Source: an uncultured Aquimarina sp. (lineage in GTDB: Bacteria > Bacteroidota > Bacteroidia > Flavobacteriales > Flavobacteriaceae). Taken from it: a stretch of 36,673 nucleotides of DNA. The stretch lies in the NCBI GenBank assembly GCA_947498455.1, contig CANMKK010000040.1:1-36673 (forward strand), given 5' to 3'. The notes beneath the pieces are model-generated. The model was not told the DNA's origin and did no database searches. It was given only the letters and a program-made list of their open reading frames with translations. Position 1 is the first letter of the stretch; each line of letters opens with the position of its first letter. Below, in pieces: positions 9,744 through 17,198 of the stretch. The position numbers were made by a program, and so were the translations under genes.

Positions 9744-10262
9744 TTATTTAAAACCTTCTACTTCTTCCTTTAATTTTCTATAAGCTGTATAAATCCTATT
9801 TTCAACAGCTTTTTGTGTCACACCAAGTATCTCGGCTATTTCTTTATGCTTTTTTCCTTCTGCTTTATTGAGTAAAAAAGCTACCCGCTGATCTTCGGTT
9901 AGCTTACTTAGGGCCGTTTGATATTTTTCTAAAAATTGTTTCTCTTCTAGTACGAATTCCGGAGATTCATTTGTATAAAGCCTAGGCTTTATTATTTTAT
10001 ATTTCAATACTACTTTTTGATGTTTTATTTCATTAAGCATAGCATTCTTAGCCACCTTGTATAAAAAACCTTTTGCTTTATCCGGTGTTATCTTCTTGCA
10101 ATTGTTTAATAGTTTAACAAAAGCATCTTGTGCCTTATCACTTGGTTCTAGAGATTCTCCAAAAGTATAGTATAAATAGTGATAAAGATCTTTGTAGTAC
10201 TTTTTATAAATTACGGAAAACATCTTCTCTTCACAAACGTTTTCAGGTAACATATTCGGCAT
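9744..10262 (-). CDS. ECF RNA polymerase sigma factor (FecI/RpoE-like)
   Basis: 172-aa extracytoplasmic-function sigma factor. Region 2 lies at about residues 15-80 (core-binding and -10 recognition; LYHYLYYTFG, DKAQDAFVKLL), and region 4 at about 115-168 with the helix-turn-helix HKEIAEILGVTQKAVENR. There is no region 3, as expected for group 4 sigma factors. It is the first gene of the leftward sigma/FecR/receptor unit and most likely activates that unit and perhaps the divergent lipoprotein gene, although I cannot define its target promoter by eye. ATG 10253 is an alternative start three codons downstream. Confidence 0.93.
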   Translation of the reverse strand: MPNMLPENVCEEKMFSVIYKKYYKDLYHYLYYTFGESLEPSDKAQDAFVKLLNNCKKITPDKAKGFLYKVAKNAMLNEIKHQKVVLKYKIIKPRLYTNESPEFVLEEKQFLEKYQTALSKLTEDQRVAFLLNKAEGKKHKEIAEILGVTQKAVENRIYTAYRKLKEEVEGFK

Positions 10263-10358
10263 GTTTATAGAATATTTTAAGTAAATGTAAAAAAAAGGAA
10301 ATAATTAAAGGAGTTCCGAATAGTTAGTTGTTATATAAAAGTAGTTCGCTATAATGTA

Positions 10359-10372
10359 ATAACGTTTGTTAT
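10359..10372. promoter_or_regulatory. small inverted repeat upstream of the repeat lipoprotein
   Basis: ATAAC-GTTT-GTTAT, a perfect 5-bp inverted repeat in the 126-nt divergent intergenic region, ending 16 nt before the lipoprotein ATG. Position suits an operator or promoter element, but a 10-bp match in AT-rich DNA is weak evidence. Confidence 0.25.
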
Positions 10373-10388
10373 CCAAAAAGATTATTTT

Positions 10389-11468
10389 ATGAAAATACTA
10401 ATTAACTGGCGAATCTTTTCTAAGATACTCATACTTTTTATTTTGACAGTTTCTTGTAGAAATGAGCTGAACGAGTCTACTTATAATATTGATTCTAACC
10501 AATTGATAGCTAATTCTAAAATTTCCAATTTAATCCATAATATTTCGCTGAATGATGGGTCTTTAGATAATATACTTGATAACGCCAGTTGTTTTAGCAT
10601 AAAACTTCCAGTTACCATTATGATTGATGATCAACCTACCATAATGATTAATTCTAAGGATGATTTTAAATCAATCGAAAAAACTTTTACTGAAAATGAA
10701 GATAATCCTAATCAAATTATTTTTTCATACCCTATTACATTAATTTTTAGTGACTTTTCTGAAATTTCCATTAGTAATGCAGAACAACTAAAAAATCAAG
10801 TTGAGCAATGTAGCACGCAAATCGAAGATGAAGATATCGAATGCATAGATTTTCTATATCCTTTTTCTGTTTCTTTTTTTGATGCTCGAAAAGAATTAAT
10901 TGAGACTATTACATTTTCTAGTGACAAAAGTTTATTTCAATTTATTTCTAATATTAGTAGTGAAGATATAGCCGAGATTCAATTTCCGATAAATATTATA
11001 CTACCAGATAACTCGACAAATACTATTAATGATTTAGACCAGCTAGAAAACAGTATTGAAGCTGCAGTTAATGATTGTGACGAAGAAGACCTAAGTAGTA
11101 CATATTTTAAAGGAATAATACTTGACAAGAAATGGATAATTGAGAGCTATGAAAATGATGGAAATAATGAAACCGCAGATTTTGCAAATTACACTTTTGA
11201 GTTTTTAAAAAATAATATCGTTTCCATAGTTTTTAATGATGATGACGGAGACGATGATGACGGAGATGATCCAATAATTATTACCGGGAAATGGCTTGTA
11301 GGCACAAATACTACTGGCAAACTTTATACTACATTTAATTTTAGCGACAAAGATCCTTTATATAAGATTTCAAAAAAATGGTATATCGAAAAAGTTTCTT
11401 CAGAAAGAATATCACTTACAAAAACAGAAGAAGGAATTGAAACTAAATTAATCTTAAAACTTATTTAG
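10389..11468 (+). CDS. lipoprotein with four internal repeats and a lipocalin-like C-terminus
   Basis: 359-aa predicted lipoprotein (signal peptide ending TVSC, lipid on C23); no family name is certain. Residues about 68-235 divide into four degenerate units of about 42-43 residues (starting near 68, 109, 151 and 194). Each has a hydrophobic strand with a proline (LPVTI, YPITL, YPFSV, FPINI), a turn with Asp, a second strand and an amphipathic helix (DDFKSI, AEQLKNQV, SLFQFI, DQLENSI). Residues 240-358 look like a small lipocalin-type barrel (KKWIIESY, GKWLVG, KKWYIEKV) with an Asp-rich loop at 284-294 that could bind calcium. The gene is divergent from the ECF sigma unit, so co-regulation is plausible. 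It may be a surface ligand-binding partner of the receptor; that is inference. Confidence 0.75.
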   Translation: MKILINWRIFSKILILFILTVSCRNELNESTYNIDSNQLIANSKISNLIHNISLNDGSLDNILDNASCFSIKLPVTIMIDDQPTIMINSKDDFKSIEKTFTENEDNPNQIIFSYPITLIFSDFSEISISNAEQLKNQVEQCSTQIEDEDIECIDFLYPFSVSFFDARKELIETITFSSDKSLFQFISNISSEDIAEIQFPINIILPDNSTNTINDLDQLENSIEAAVNDCDEEDLSSTYFKGIILDKKWIIESYENDGNNETADFANYTFEFLKNNIVSIVFNDDDGDDDDGDDPIIITGKWLVGTNTTGKLYTTFNFSDKDPLYKISKKWYIEKVSSERISLTKTEEGIETKLILKLI

Positions 11469-11526
11469 AATGAAATATTTTAACTGGTATATTGAAATAC
11501 TATTGTTCTAATAATAAAAATGATAT

Positions 11527-11619
11527 ATGAAAAACATCTTAAAAATACTAATGAGTTCATTATTTATCTTGGCTATTATATCTTTTGCTTTATTACTATT
11601 GTTAGGTTATGAAAGTTAA
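11527..11619 (+). CDS. possible 30-residue membrane peptide
   Basis: A short ORF of 30 codons, 58 nt after the repeat lipoprotein on the same strand. It begins MKNILKILMSS and continues with one hydrophobic stretch of about 18 residues ending in GYES. This is a single-helix membrane peptide if translated. Two lysines before the helix suit membrane insertion. Nothing else supports it, and such ORFs arise by chance in AT-rich DNA. Confidence 0.3.
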   Translation: MKNILKILMSSLFILAIISFALLLLLGYES

Positions 11620-11903
11620 AGCTATATTTAAAATCAACACCCAATTACCTATACTTACTAATGTTTTTTTTAATTAATATTAAAACTTTCACTATTCGTA
11701 TGAGCCTTTTTTTTTATAAATTATATTGAGTCCCAAAATTCTATTGATTAAAGTTCCTATTTACCAAAATAACGTAAACATTATAATTTTAAGTCTTTTA
11801 ATTGATCTATTGGGTAAGGTGAGCTTTTTACAATCATATTCTTTTATAGAAATCTTATAAACTCGTTATTTTACCCCTTTTATTTTAAACCCGAACTTTG
11901 GGG

Positions 11904-11936
11904 CAAAACCTTCAATTTTTTGGAGGTTTTGTTTTT
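11904..11936 (+). terminator. intrinsic terminator, rightward
   Basis: CAAAACCTTC pairs with GGAGGTTTTG (10 bp including one G-T pair) around an 8-nt loop, followed by TTTTT. It lies 435 nt after the repeat lipoprotein stop codon, so it ends either a long 3' UTR or an independent short transcript. Confidence 0.65.
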
Positions 11937-12017
11937 CTAGATTCTCTCGTTTTTCACTACAAAAAATTAGAATATTCGCTATACATTTTTTTCTTATACT
12001 TGATTTTGATCATATAT

Positions 12018-12068
12018 AAATACAACAAGAGGCTTTGCCATAATATAACAAAGCCTCTTGTTGTATTT
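12018..12068. terminator. strong bidirectional terminator downstream of ftsY
   Basis: A perfect 20-bp stem (12018-12037 with 12049-12068; core ACAACAAGAGGCTTTG) with an 11-nt loop and T-rich flanks. It lies about 55 nt past the ftsY stop codon and also blocks read-through from the left. Confidence 0.88.
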
Positions 12069-12121
12069 TTTAGATCTAACTGACCTTAAAATTACCTATA
12101 AATAATTTTTCTTTTTAGTTT

Positions 12122-13075
12122 CTACTTAAAAAAGGAATCTACAAATTCATATTTATTAAATACTTGTAAATCCTCTATTCCTTCTCCTACACCGATATAT
12201 TTTACAGGAATCTGAAATTGATCACTAATCCCTATAACAACTCCTCCTTTTGCTGTTCCATCAAGTTTCGTTACCGCGAGAGATGTAACCTCTGTTGCTG
12301 CTGTAAATTGCTTAGCTTGCTCAAAAGCATTCTGGCCAGTAGAGCCATCCAAGACCAATAAAACATCGTGGGGAGCATCTCCTATTACTTTTTGCATTAC
12401 TCGCTTTACCTTAGTCAATTCATTCATAAGGTTTACCTTATTATGCAACCTTCCTGCTGTGTCGATGATAATTACATCCGCATCTTGATTTACTCCAGAT
12501 TGTAACGTATCAAAAGCGACTGAGGCAGGATCACTTCCCATATCCTGCTTTATAATCGGAACCCCTACTCTATCTGCCCAAACTTGTAATTGGTCAATTG
12601 CAGCTGCCCTAAATGTATCAGCAGCACCTAAAACAACTTTCAATCCTTTCTTATTAAATTGATGTGCTAGTTTACCAATTGTAGTTGTCTTTCCTACTCC
12701 ATTTACACCGACAACCATTAAAACGTAAGGCTTTTTATTTTTAGGCACCTCAAAATCCGCCGCTTCTCCTATATTAGTTTCAGATAATAGTCCTGCAATT
12801 TCTTCTCTTAGAATCTGGTTCAGTTCGTCTGTACCTAAGTATTTATCTCTAGATACACGATTTTCAATCCTTTCAATAATTTTTATTGTCGTCTTTACAC
12901 CAACATCACTTGTTACCAATACTTCTTCAAGGTTATCCAATACATCATCATCAACCTTAGATTTACCAGCAACAGCTTTACTTAATTTAGAGAAAAAACT
13001 AGTTTTAGACTTCTCCAACCCCTTATCCAGGGTTTCTTTTTTTTCCGAAGAAAATATTTTTTTAAATAAGCTCAT
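12122..13075 (-). CDS. ftsY: signal recognition particle receptor FtsY
   Basis: 317-aa SRP receptor GTPase that docks ribosome-SRP complexes at the membrane for co-translational insertion. A short lysine-rich N-terminus replaces the long acidic A domain of E. coli FtsY. The N domain covers about 30-100 and the G domain 115-317. GTPase motifs: G1 GVNGVGKT (123-130), the family motif DTFRAAA (153-159), G3 DTAGR (205-209) and G4 TKLD. The FtsY assignment over Ffh rests on the absence of the M domain and the DTFRAAAIDQL sequence. It is the last gene of the leftward rpmB-rpmG-DUF4295 cluster, separated from it by a weak hairpin, and ends at a strong terminator. Confidence 0.97.
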   Translation of the reverse strand: MSLFKKIFSSEKKETLDKGLEKSKTSFFSKLSKAVAGKSKVDDDVLDNLEEVLVTSDVGVKTTIKIIERIENRVSRDKYLGTDELNQILREEIAGLLSETNIGEAADFEVPKNKKPYVLMVVGVNGVGKTTTIGKLAHQFNKKGLKVVLGAADTFRAAAIDQLQVWADRVGVPIIKQDMGSDPASVAFDTLQSGVNQDADVIIIDTAGRLHNKVNLMNELTKVKRVMQKVIGDAPHDVLLVLDGSTGQNAFEQAKQFTAATEVTSLAVTKLDGTAKGGVVIGISDQFQIPVKYIGVGEGIEDLQVFNKYEFVDSFFK

Positions 13076-13136
13076 TTGTTCTATTCAGTATACTAAAAAA
13101 TTAGCGTATGGAAAATTCCATAAGATCCTATAAATA

Positions 13137-13182
13137 TAAAAAGAAAGAGCCATTCCAATAAAATTGAAACGGCTTCTTTTTT
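13137..13182 (-). terminator. imperfect terminator after the rpmB-rpmG-DUF4295 unit
   Basis: On the minus strand an imperfect 17-20 bp hairpin (AAAGAAGCCG...CGGCTTCTTT type, with a few mismatches) is followed by TTTCTTTTT. It lies just after the DUF4295 gene and before ftsY, so it may attenuate the ribosomal-protein transcript and separate it from ftsY expression. Confidence 0.6.
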
Positions 13183-13199
13183 AAAATATCTTTTGCGTA

Positions 13200-13352
13200 T
13201 TACTTTTGCTTAAAAAAGTCATTTACTGCATCAGGCTGCATAATTGATTCTACAAAAGTATAAGCTCCTGTTTTAGGAGATTTAACCATTTTAATGGCTT
13301 TTGTTAATCTCTTTGACCCTGTCTGTAACGATGCTACTGATTTCTTTGCCAT
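13200..13352 (-). CDS. DUF4295 family small basic protein
   Basis: 50-aa protein beginning MAKKSVASLQTGSKRLTKAI and ending VNDFFKQK. It matches my memory of the DUF4295 family, short lysine-rich proteins found in Bacteroidota and typically encoded directly after rpmG. The reading frame has an ATG 7 nt after the rpmG stop codon and a clean TAA. The high lysine content, small size and ribosomal operon position suggest a ribosome-associated role; this is inference from context, and no catalytic motif is present. Confidence 0.9.
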   Translation of the reverse strand: MAKKSVASLQTGSKRLTKAIKMVKSPKTGAYTFVESIMQPDAVNDFFKQK

Positions 13353-13359
13353 TTTCTAA

Positions 13360-13542
13360 TTATTTTATTTCTTTATGAACAGTCATCTTCTTAAGAATAG
13401 GATTAAATTTCTTCAATTCCATTCTATCCGGAGTATTTTTTTTATTCTTTGTTGTTATATATCTAGATGTACCTGGCTTACCAGAAGCTTTATGCTCTGT
13501 ACATTCTAAGATTACTTGAACTCTGTTACCTTTCTTCGCCAT
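13360..13542 (-). CDS. rpmG: 50S ribosomal protein L33
   Basis: 60-aa L33 with the family segments RVQVILECTEH, GTSRYITTKNKKNTPDR and LKKFNP. Only one cysteine is present (C14), so this is the zinc-independent (C-minus) form, not the four-cysteine form. It lies 25 nt downstream of rpmB and is followed after 7 nt by the DUF4295 gene; all three are surely one transcript. Confidence 0.97.
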   Translation of the reverse strand: MAKKGNRVQVILECTEHKASGKPGTSRYITTKNKKNTPDRMELKKFNPILKKMTVHKEIK

Positions 13543-13567
13543 TATAGTATCTTTTTAAGAAGGAAAT

Positions 13568-13807
13568 TTATTTAGTTAAAAAACCTTTAGCTCTTGCTTC
13601 TTTTAAAACAGCAGTAATACCGTTTTTATTTATATTTTTTAATGCTGCTGTAGACACTTTTAGTGTTACCCAACGATCTTCTTCTGGAATGTAAAAACGT
13701 TTCTTTATTAAATTCGCATTGAATTTACGTTTTGTTTTATTCATAGCGTGAGAAACGTTATTTCCCACCATTGCTTTTTTACCTGTAAGCTCGCAAACTC
13801 TTGACAT
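13568..13807 (-). CDS. rpmB: 50S ribosomal protein L28
   Basis: 79-aa L28 beginning MSRVCELTGKKAMVGNNVSH, followed by the NKTKRKFNANL segment, typical of the family. One cysteine at residue 5 only, so no zinc ribbon. First gene of the rpmB-rpmG-DUF4295 unit, preceded by a plausible Bacteroidota-type promoter and a long non-coding stretch. Confidence 0.98.
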   Translation of the reverse strand: MSRVCELTGKKAMVGNNVSHAMNKTKRKFNANLIKKRFYIPEEDRWVTLKVSTAALKNINKNGITAVLKEARAKGFLTK

Positions 13808-13843
13808 CTCTTCTTGATTTTGGTATTATTTCAAAACAGGGTG

Positions 13844-13872
13844 CAAATTAACGAATTATTTAGCGAACAACC
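13844..13872 (-). promoter_or_regulatory. putative rpmB promoter
   Basis: Read on the minus strand: TTG at 13870-13868, a 16-nt spacer, then TTAATTTG at 13851-13844, one mismatch from TAnnTTTG. The spacer is a little short for the Bacteroidota consensus. Predicted transcript leader about 30 nt. Confidence 0.35.
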
Positions 13873-14164
13873 AATAATACTTTTGTGTTTTTTTTAGTTT
13901 TTTAAAGATTTCATTCTGAACCAGTATAATATTCCTTTTCACAGAGCGAAAATAATAATTATTAACACCATAACGATCCAAAAGTTTTGATAAAAGTCAA
14001 GGTATGATCACTAGCTCTAACAAGAAACCTACAATATAAAAATAGCATTACTTACAAAAACAGGGGTTTTTACCTGTATAAGAAGTCATCAACAGATATT
14101 ACTTTTACACTGTTAGTTTTCATAACTGTTACTAACTACTTGATATGGGGTAATTGAGTATTAA

Positions 14165-14195
14165 AGAAGCGAATCTATTTGGATTCGCTTTTTTT
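14165..14195 (+). terminator. orphan rightward intrinsic terminator
   Basis: AAGCGAATC (14167-14175), a 6-nt loop, GATTCGCTT (14182-14190), then five further T. A strong 9-bp stem with a T-run on the plus strand. No rightward gene precedes it: rpmB, 360 nt to the left, runs the other way. It therefore implies an unannotated transcript, or a minus-strand role for the cinA operon with a poorer T-tract. Confidence 0.75.
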
Positions 14196-14612
14196 GTAAA
14201 AAACACTTTGTTAACTAATAATCAATATCTTAACAATACCGTTTCTATCTTGAAATTATACAATTTAACCATAATACTTCTCGTTAAAACTTGTTCATTT
14301 TAGCTTATGTTTCAGAGCAAAAATGGTACAACTAAACTATTTAAAAAAAACAATACCGTTAAAGTAATTATTCTAATATCATTGGCATCCGAAAGTTTAA
14401 TAAAAAATCACAAAACCTTTGAATTAAACAGATGTGAATTACTAAATTTCAATAAATTATTTTTTTTAGACCTAGTAAGACCTGTTAACCAGAACCAAAT
14501 AAATATTGATTACCAATGTATTACAAATTAAAATCAGATTTCAACAATAACTTTATTGTATATTTTCGGATACTAGTGTTCTGTTATAATTTATACCGAA
14601 ATATTTAGATAA

Positions 14613-14843
14613 CTAGTCCTAGAGATAATTCCTCGCAAGACCAATAAAAAATTAATTCGCAAACTTGTTCTTGATATAGACACCGCCAATTTTAATGAAA
14701 ATTTCATCATTTCTGAAATTAATAAAAGGGGTATTACGAGTTTTGAGAATGATTCTAAACTACTTAGTTATGCAGAGGAATATTATGAAAACAATACTGT
14801 GTTTACACATATGATTCACAAAATCAACCCCCGGCTTTACTGA
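14613..14843 (+). pseudogene. possible coding remnant, unrecognised
   Basis: A 76-codon open frame after an in-frame TAA (14610-14612) to a TGA (14841-14843). It has no start codon near its left end, yet its translation has a balanced, protein-like composition (for example KKLIRKLVLDIDTANFNENF and SYAEEYYENNTVFTHMIHKI), with alternating charged and hydrophobic residues. The first in-frame ATG lies close to the end. I read it as the 3' part of a decayed gene; the family is not recognised, and chance cannot be excluded. Confidence 0.3.
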
Positions 14844-14981
14844 ATCTACTATTCAATCAAACCATAACCGCTCAATTTTAAAGGACTTATAACAGCCTAC
14901 TAGATACTATTAGACATAGGAGTTAATCGCATCAGATTAAATTTGTAACATTAACATTCTTAAGAACTATACGTCATAGCA

Positions 14982-16220
14982 CTATTTCAATTGGTTCAGA
15001 AGAAGCTCGAAAGATTTATTTACTGCCCTTCCTATAGTTTTTTCTCTAAGTTTACTAAATACAAACTTCTCTGAAAAAATAGTATCTGGCGTTGCTATGG
15101 CAATAAAAACTGTTCCCACTTCCACATCTCCATCCCCTTTTGATGGGCCTGCATTACCAGTTGTAGAGATCGCATAATCTGATTTAAAATTCCTACGGAC
15201 TCCTTCTGCCATGGCTTCTGCAACTTGGGCACTTGTAACAGTGTGTGTTTTAATAATATCCTGCCCTACTCCTAAAACATCAATTTTTGATTGAGTCGCA
15301 TAAGTAACCGCTCCTCCTTTAAAATAAGATGAAGCTCCTGCATGAGCTGTCAATGATTCAGCTATTCTCCCTCCTGTACAACTTTCTGCAACCGCTAATG
15401 TTTTATTTTTAGCAGTGAGCAACTTTGCTATTATTTCCTCCATAGACTCATCATCATATCCTACAATAATATCTCCTATTATATCCTGTAATAAAGATAT
15501 TTTATCTTCTATAGCTTTATTTAAAATATTTTCATCTTTTCCCCGAGCGGAAAGACGTAATCTTACCCTACCAAAACTTGGAAGATATGCTAGCTTTACA
15601 TACGGAGGCAAATTGTCTTCCCATTTTTCAATTTTCTTGGCAATTGCGCTTTCTCCCAAACCATATGTCATTACTGTTTTATGAATAATAAATGCTCCAT
15701 TAAATCTTCTCTTTAACCTTGGTAAAACCTCATCTCTCATCAAGTTTTTCATTTCATAAGGAACTCCTGGCATTGAAACAAAAATTGTTTCATCCTTTTC
15801 TAACCACATACCCGGTGCTGTTCCAAAACTATTCATTAGAACACTTGCCTTCGTTGGTACAAGAGCTTGCATTTTATTAATATCAGTAACGGGAGTGTTT
15901 ATGTATTTTGCAAAAAGAGATTCTATATGCTCAAGAACAGTATCGTTCTGAACTAAAGTATCACTAAAATATTCGCAAATTGTATGTTTGGTAATATCAT
16001 CCTTTGTTGGACCTAGCCCGCCGGTAATTAAAACAAGATCAACTCTGTTTTTTGCTTCTTCCAAAGCATTAAGAATATGTTGTTTATTATCCTGAACAGA
16101 AGAAATCTGATATACATCTATTCCTATTCTATTCAGTTCTTGCCCTATAAATGCGGAATTGGAATCTACAATTTGACCAATAAGAATTTCATCTCCAATG
16201 GTGATTACTTCTGCAAGCAT
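14982..16220 (-). CDS. cinA: CinA: molybdopterin-binding-like domain plus nicotinamide-nucleotide amidase
   Basis: 412-aa two-domain CinA. Residues 1-170 form the COG1058/MoCF domain (GDEILIGQIVDSNS; GGLGPTKDD at 67-75), which in studied homologues has ADP-ribose or NAD-nucleotide pyrophosphatase activity. Residues about 255-412 form the PncC-type nicotinamide mononucleotide deamidase domain with the active-site segment AESCTGG (S280) and TTGNAGPSKGD. Together they would recycle NMN from NAD breakdown; the historical competence/damage label comes from other bacteria. It is the last gene of the exonuclease-FAH-Hpt-cinA group, starting 2 nt after the Hpt stop codon. Confidence 0.95.
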   Translation of the reverse strand: MLAEVITIGDEILIGQIVDSNSAFIGQELNRIGIDVYQISSVQDNKQHILNALEEAKNRVDLVLITGGLGPTKDDITKHTICEYFSDTLVQNDTVLEHIESLFAKYINTPVTDINKMQALVPTKASVLMNSFGTAPGMWLEKDETIFVSMPGVPYEMKNLMRDEVLPRLKRRFNGAFIIHKTVMTYGLGESAIAKKIEKWEDNLPPYVKLAYLPSFGRVRLRLSARGKDENILNKAIEDKISLLQDIIGDIIVGYDDESMEEIIAKLLTAKNKTLAVAESCTGGRIAESLTAHAGASSYFKGGAVTYATQSKIDVLGVGQDIIKTHTVTSAQVAEAMAEGVRRNFKSDYAISTTGNAGPSKGDGDVEVGTVFIAIATPDTIFSEKFVFSKLREKTIGRAVNKSFELLLNQLK

Positions 16221-16222
16221 AA

Positions 16223-16561
16223 TTATTGGAAATCAGCCTTTAATGATTCAATTGCTTTATTTACTGTAGCCACTATATGGTTTAATATTGGCAAAATCTC
16301 TTCTTTGCTTTTTCCGGATTTGGACCAAGACTCTATTTGTTTGATTTCTTTTAATAAATCAATATCAAACAATTGAAGATTAGGCTTCATCTTATGAGCA
16401 TATTGATAAGCAGTCTGAGGATTATCGTTATTGACTGCCTCTGCCATATTATCAAGGTCTGGAGGTATTTCTTCTAAAAAAGTTTGCACTAGTACTACAA
16501 TAAACTCGTTATCTCCTCCTGATAATTCTTTTACACTATCTAAGCTATACCCTTTGCTCAT
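16223..16561 (-). CDS. stand-alone histidine phosphotransfer (Hpt) protein
   Basis: 112-aa single-domain Hpt protein of the type that relays phosphate between a hybrid histidine kinase and a response regulator. The four-helix-bundle signature AHKMKPNL places the phosphorylatable histidine at H56, with a lysine three residues on (K59) as in active Hpt domains. N-terminal segment SLDSVKELSGGDNEF is typical of the first helix. There is no kinase or regulator gene nearby, so its partners are encoded elsewhere. Its start codon directly follows the FAH stop codon and its stop lies 2 nt before cinA, so it is embedded in a tightly packed operon of metabolic genes. Confidence 0.88.
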   Translation of the reverse strand: MSKGYSLDSVKELSGGDNEFIVVLVQTFLEEIPPDLDNMAEAVNNDNPQTAYQYAHKMKPNLQLFDIDLLKEIKQIESWSKSGKSKEEILPILNHIVATVNKAIESLKADFQ

Positions 16562-17173
16562 CTATTTTATTCTTATTGAAAAAAGTTGTTTTTTATCTAT
16601 AAAACCGATTAAGACATCTTCTGCTTTTACAGCGCCAACTCCAGCCGGTGTACCTGTAAAGATAACATCTCCTATCTTTAAAGTAAAATATTTTGACACA
16701 TATTCTATCAATTCATCAATCTTCCACAACATAAATTTGGTATTACCTTTCTGAACTATTTCCCCATTTTTCTCTAAAGTAAAGTTAATATCATTTACAT
16801 CTAGAAACTGTTTTTTATCAACCCAATCCCCAATTACAGTAGCCCCATCAAAGGATTTTGCTTTTTCCCAAGGCAGCCCTTTTTCTTTTAATTTATGTTG
16901 CAAATCTCTTGCTGTAAAATCAATTCCAAGCCCGATTTGGTCATAATACTTATGTGCAAATTTTCTGTCAATATGTTTTCCTACTCTATTGATCTTTATC
17001 AAAATTTCCACTTCATGATGTACATCTTCCGAAAAATCTGGAATAAAAAAAGGTTGTTTTTTTAAAAGAACTGAGGTATCTGGTTTTATAAAAACCACAG
17101 GATCTTCAGGCTTTTCGTTTTCTAGTTCCTCTATATGAGCGGTATAATTACGACCTATGCAAACAATTTTCAT
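16562..17173 (-). CDS. fumarylacetoacetate hydrolase family protein
   Basis: 203-aa FAH-family enzyme, the short form related to acylpyruvases and oxaloacetate tautomerase/decarboxylases (YcgM/FAHD1 type). Metal-binding residues are visible as E54 and E56 in HHEVEI and an aspartate in GIDFTARD (D85), followed by the K-SFDG segment (K106). The C-terminal TGTPAGVGAV loop is family-typical. Substrate cannot be read from the sequence: fumarylpyruvate, acylpyruvates or oxaloacetate are candidates. Position between a DnaQ-like exonuclease and an Hpt gene, with 0-25 nt gaps, suggests co-transcription without an obvious shared pathway. Confidence 0.9.
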   Translation of the reverse strand: MKIVCIGRNYTAHIEELENEKPEDPVVFIKPDTSVLLKKQPFFIPDFSEDVHHEVEILIKINRVGKHIDRKFAHKYYDQIGLGIDFTARDLQHKLKEKGLPWEKAKSFDGATVIGDWVDKKQFLDVNDINFTLEKNGEIVQKGNTKFMLWKIDELIEYVSKYFTLKIGDVIFTGTPAGVGAVKAEDVLIGFIDKKQLFSIRIK

Positions 17174-17198
17174 CTATGGAATTCTAAAAAAAGTATTA

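Larger units (their letters stand above)
11620..12121. other. 502-bp intergenic region with two terminators, no gene seen
   Basis: AT-rich stretch between the lipoprotein/small peptide genes and the end of ftsY. Apart from the two hairpins listed separately I see no convincing ORF. A 61-codon frame at 11898-12083 runs through both terminators and is not credible. Transcripts from the left should stop at 11904-11936 and the ftsY transcript at 12018-12068. Confidence 0.6.
13808..14981. other. 1.17-kb stretch without an intact recognised gene
   Basis: Between rpmB and the cinA stop codon. It contains the rpmB promoter region, an orphan rightward terminator near 14165-14195 and a coding remnant at 14613-14843. 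It also contains a 74-codon rightward ORF at 14307-14531 that starts MFQSKNGTTKLFKK and has no recognisable features; I consider it probably non-coding. Short inverted repeats at about 14061-14080 (ACAGG/CCTGT) and 14093-14116 (AACAG/CTGTT) upstream of the terminator could be parts of a structured RNA. No clear terminator for the cinA operon is seen. Confidence 0.6.

Noticed and set aside
11898..12083. 61-codon ORF after the repeat lipoprotein
   Set aside because: It runs through two terminator hairpins and its composition follows their sequence.
14307..14531. 74-codon rightward ORF in the rpmB-cinA gap
   Set aside because: Lysine/asparagine-rich, no motif, no promoter match and no context; most likely chance in AT-rich DNA.
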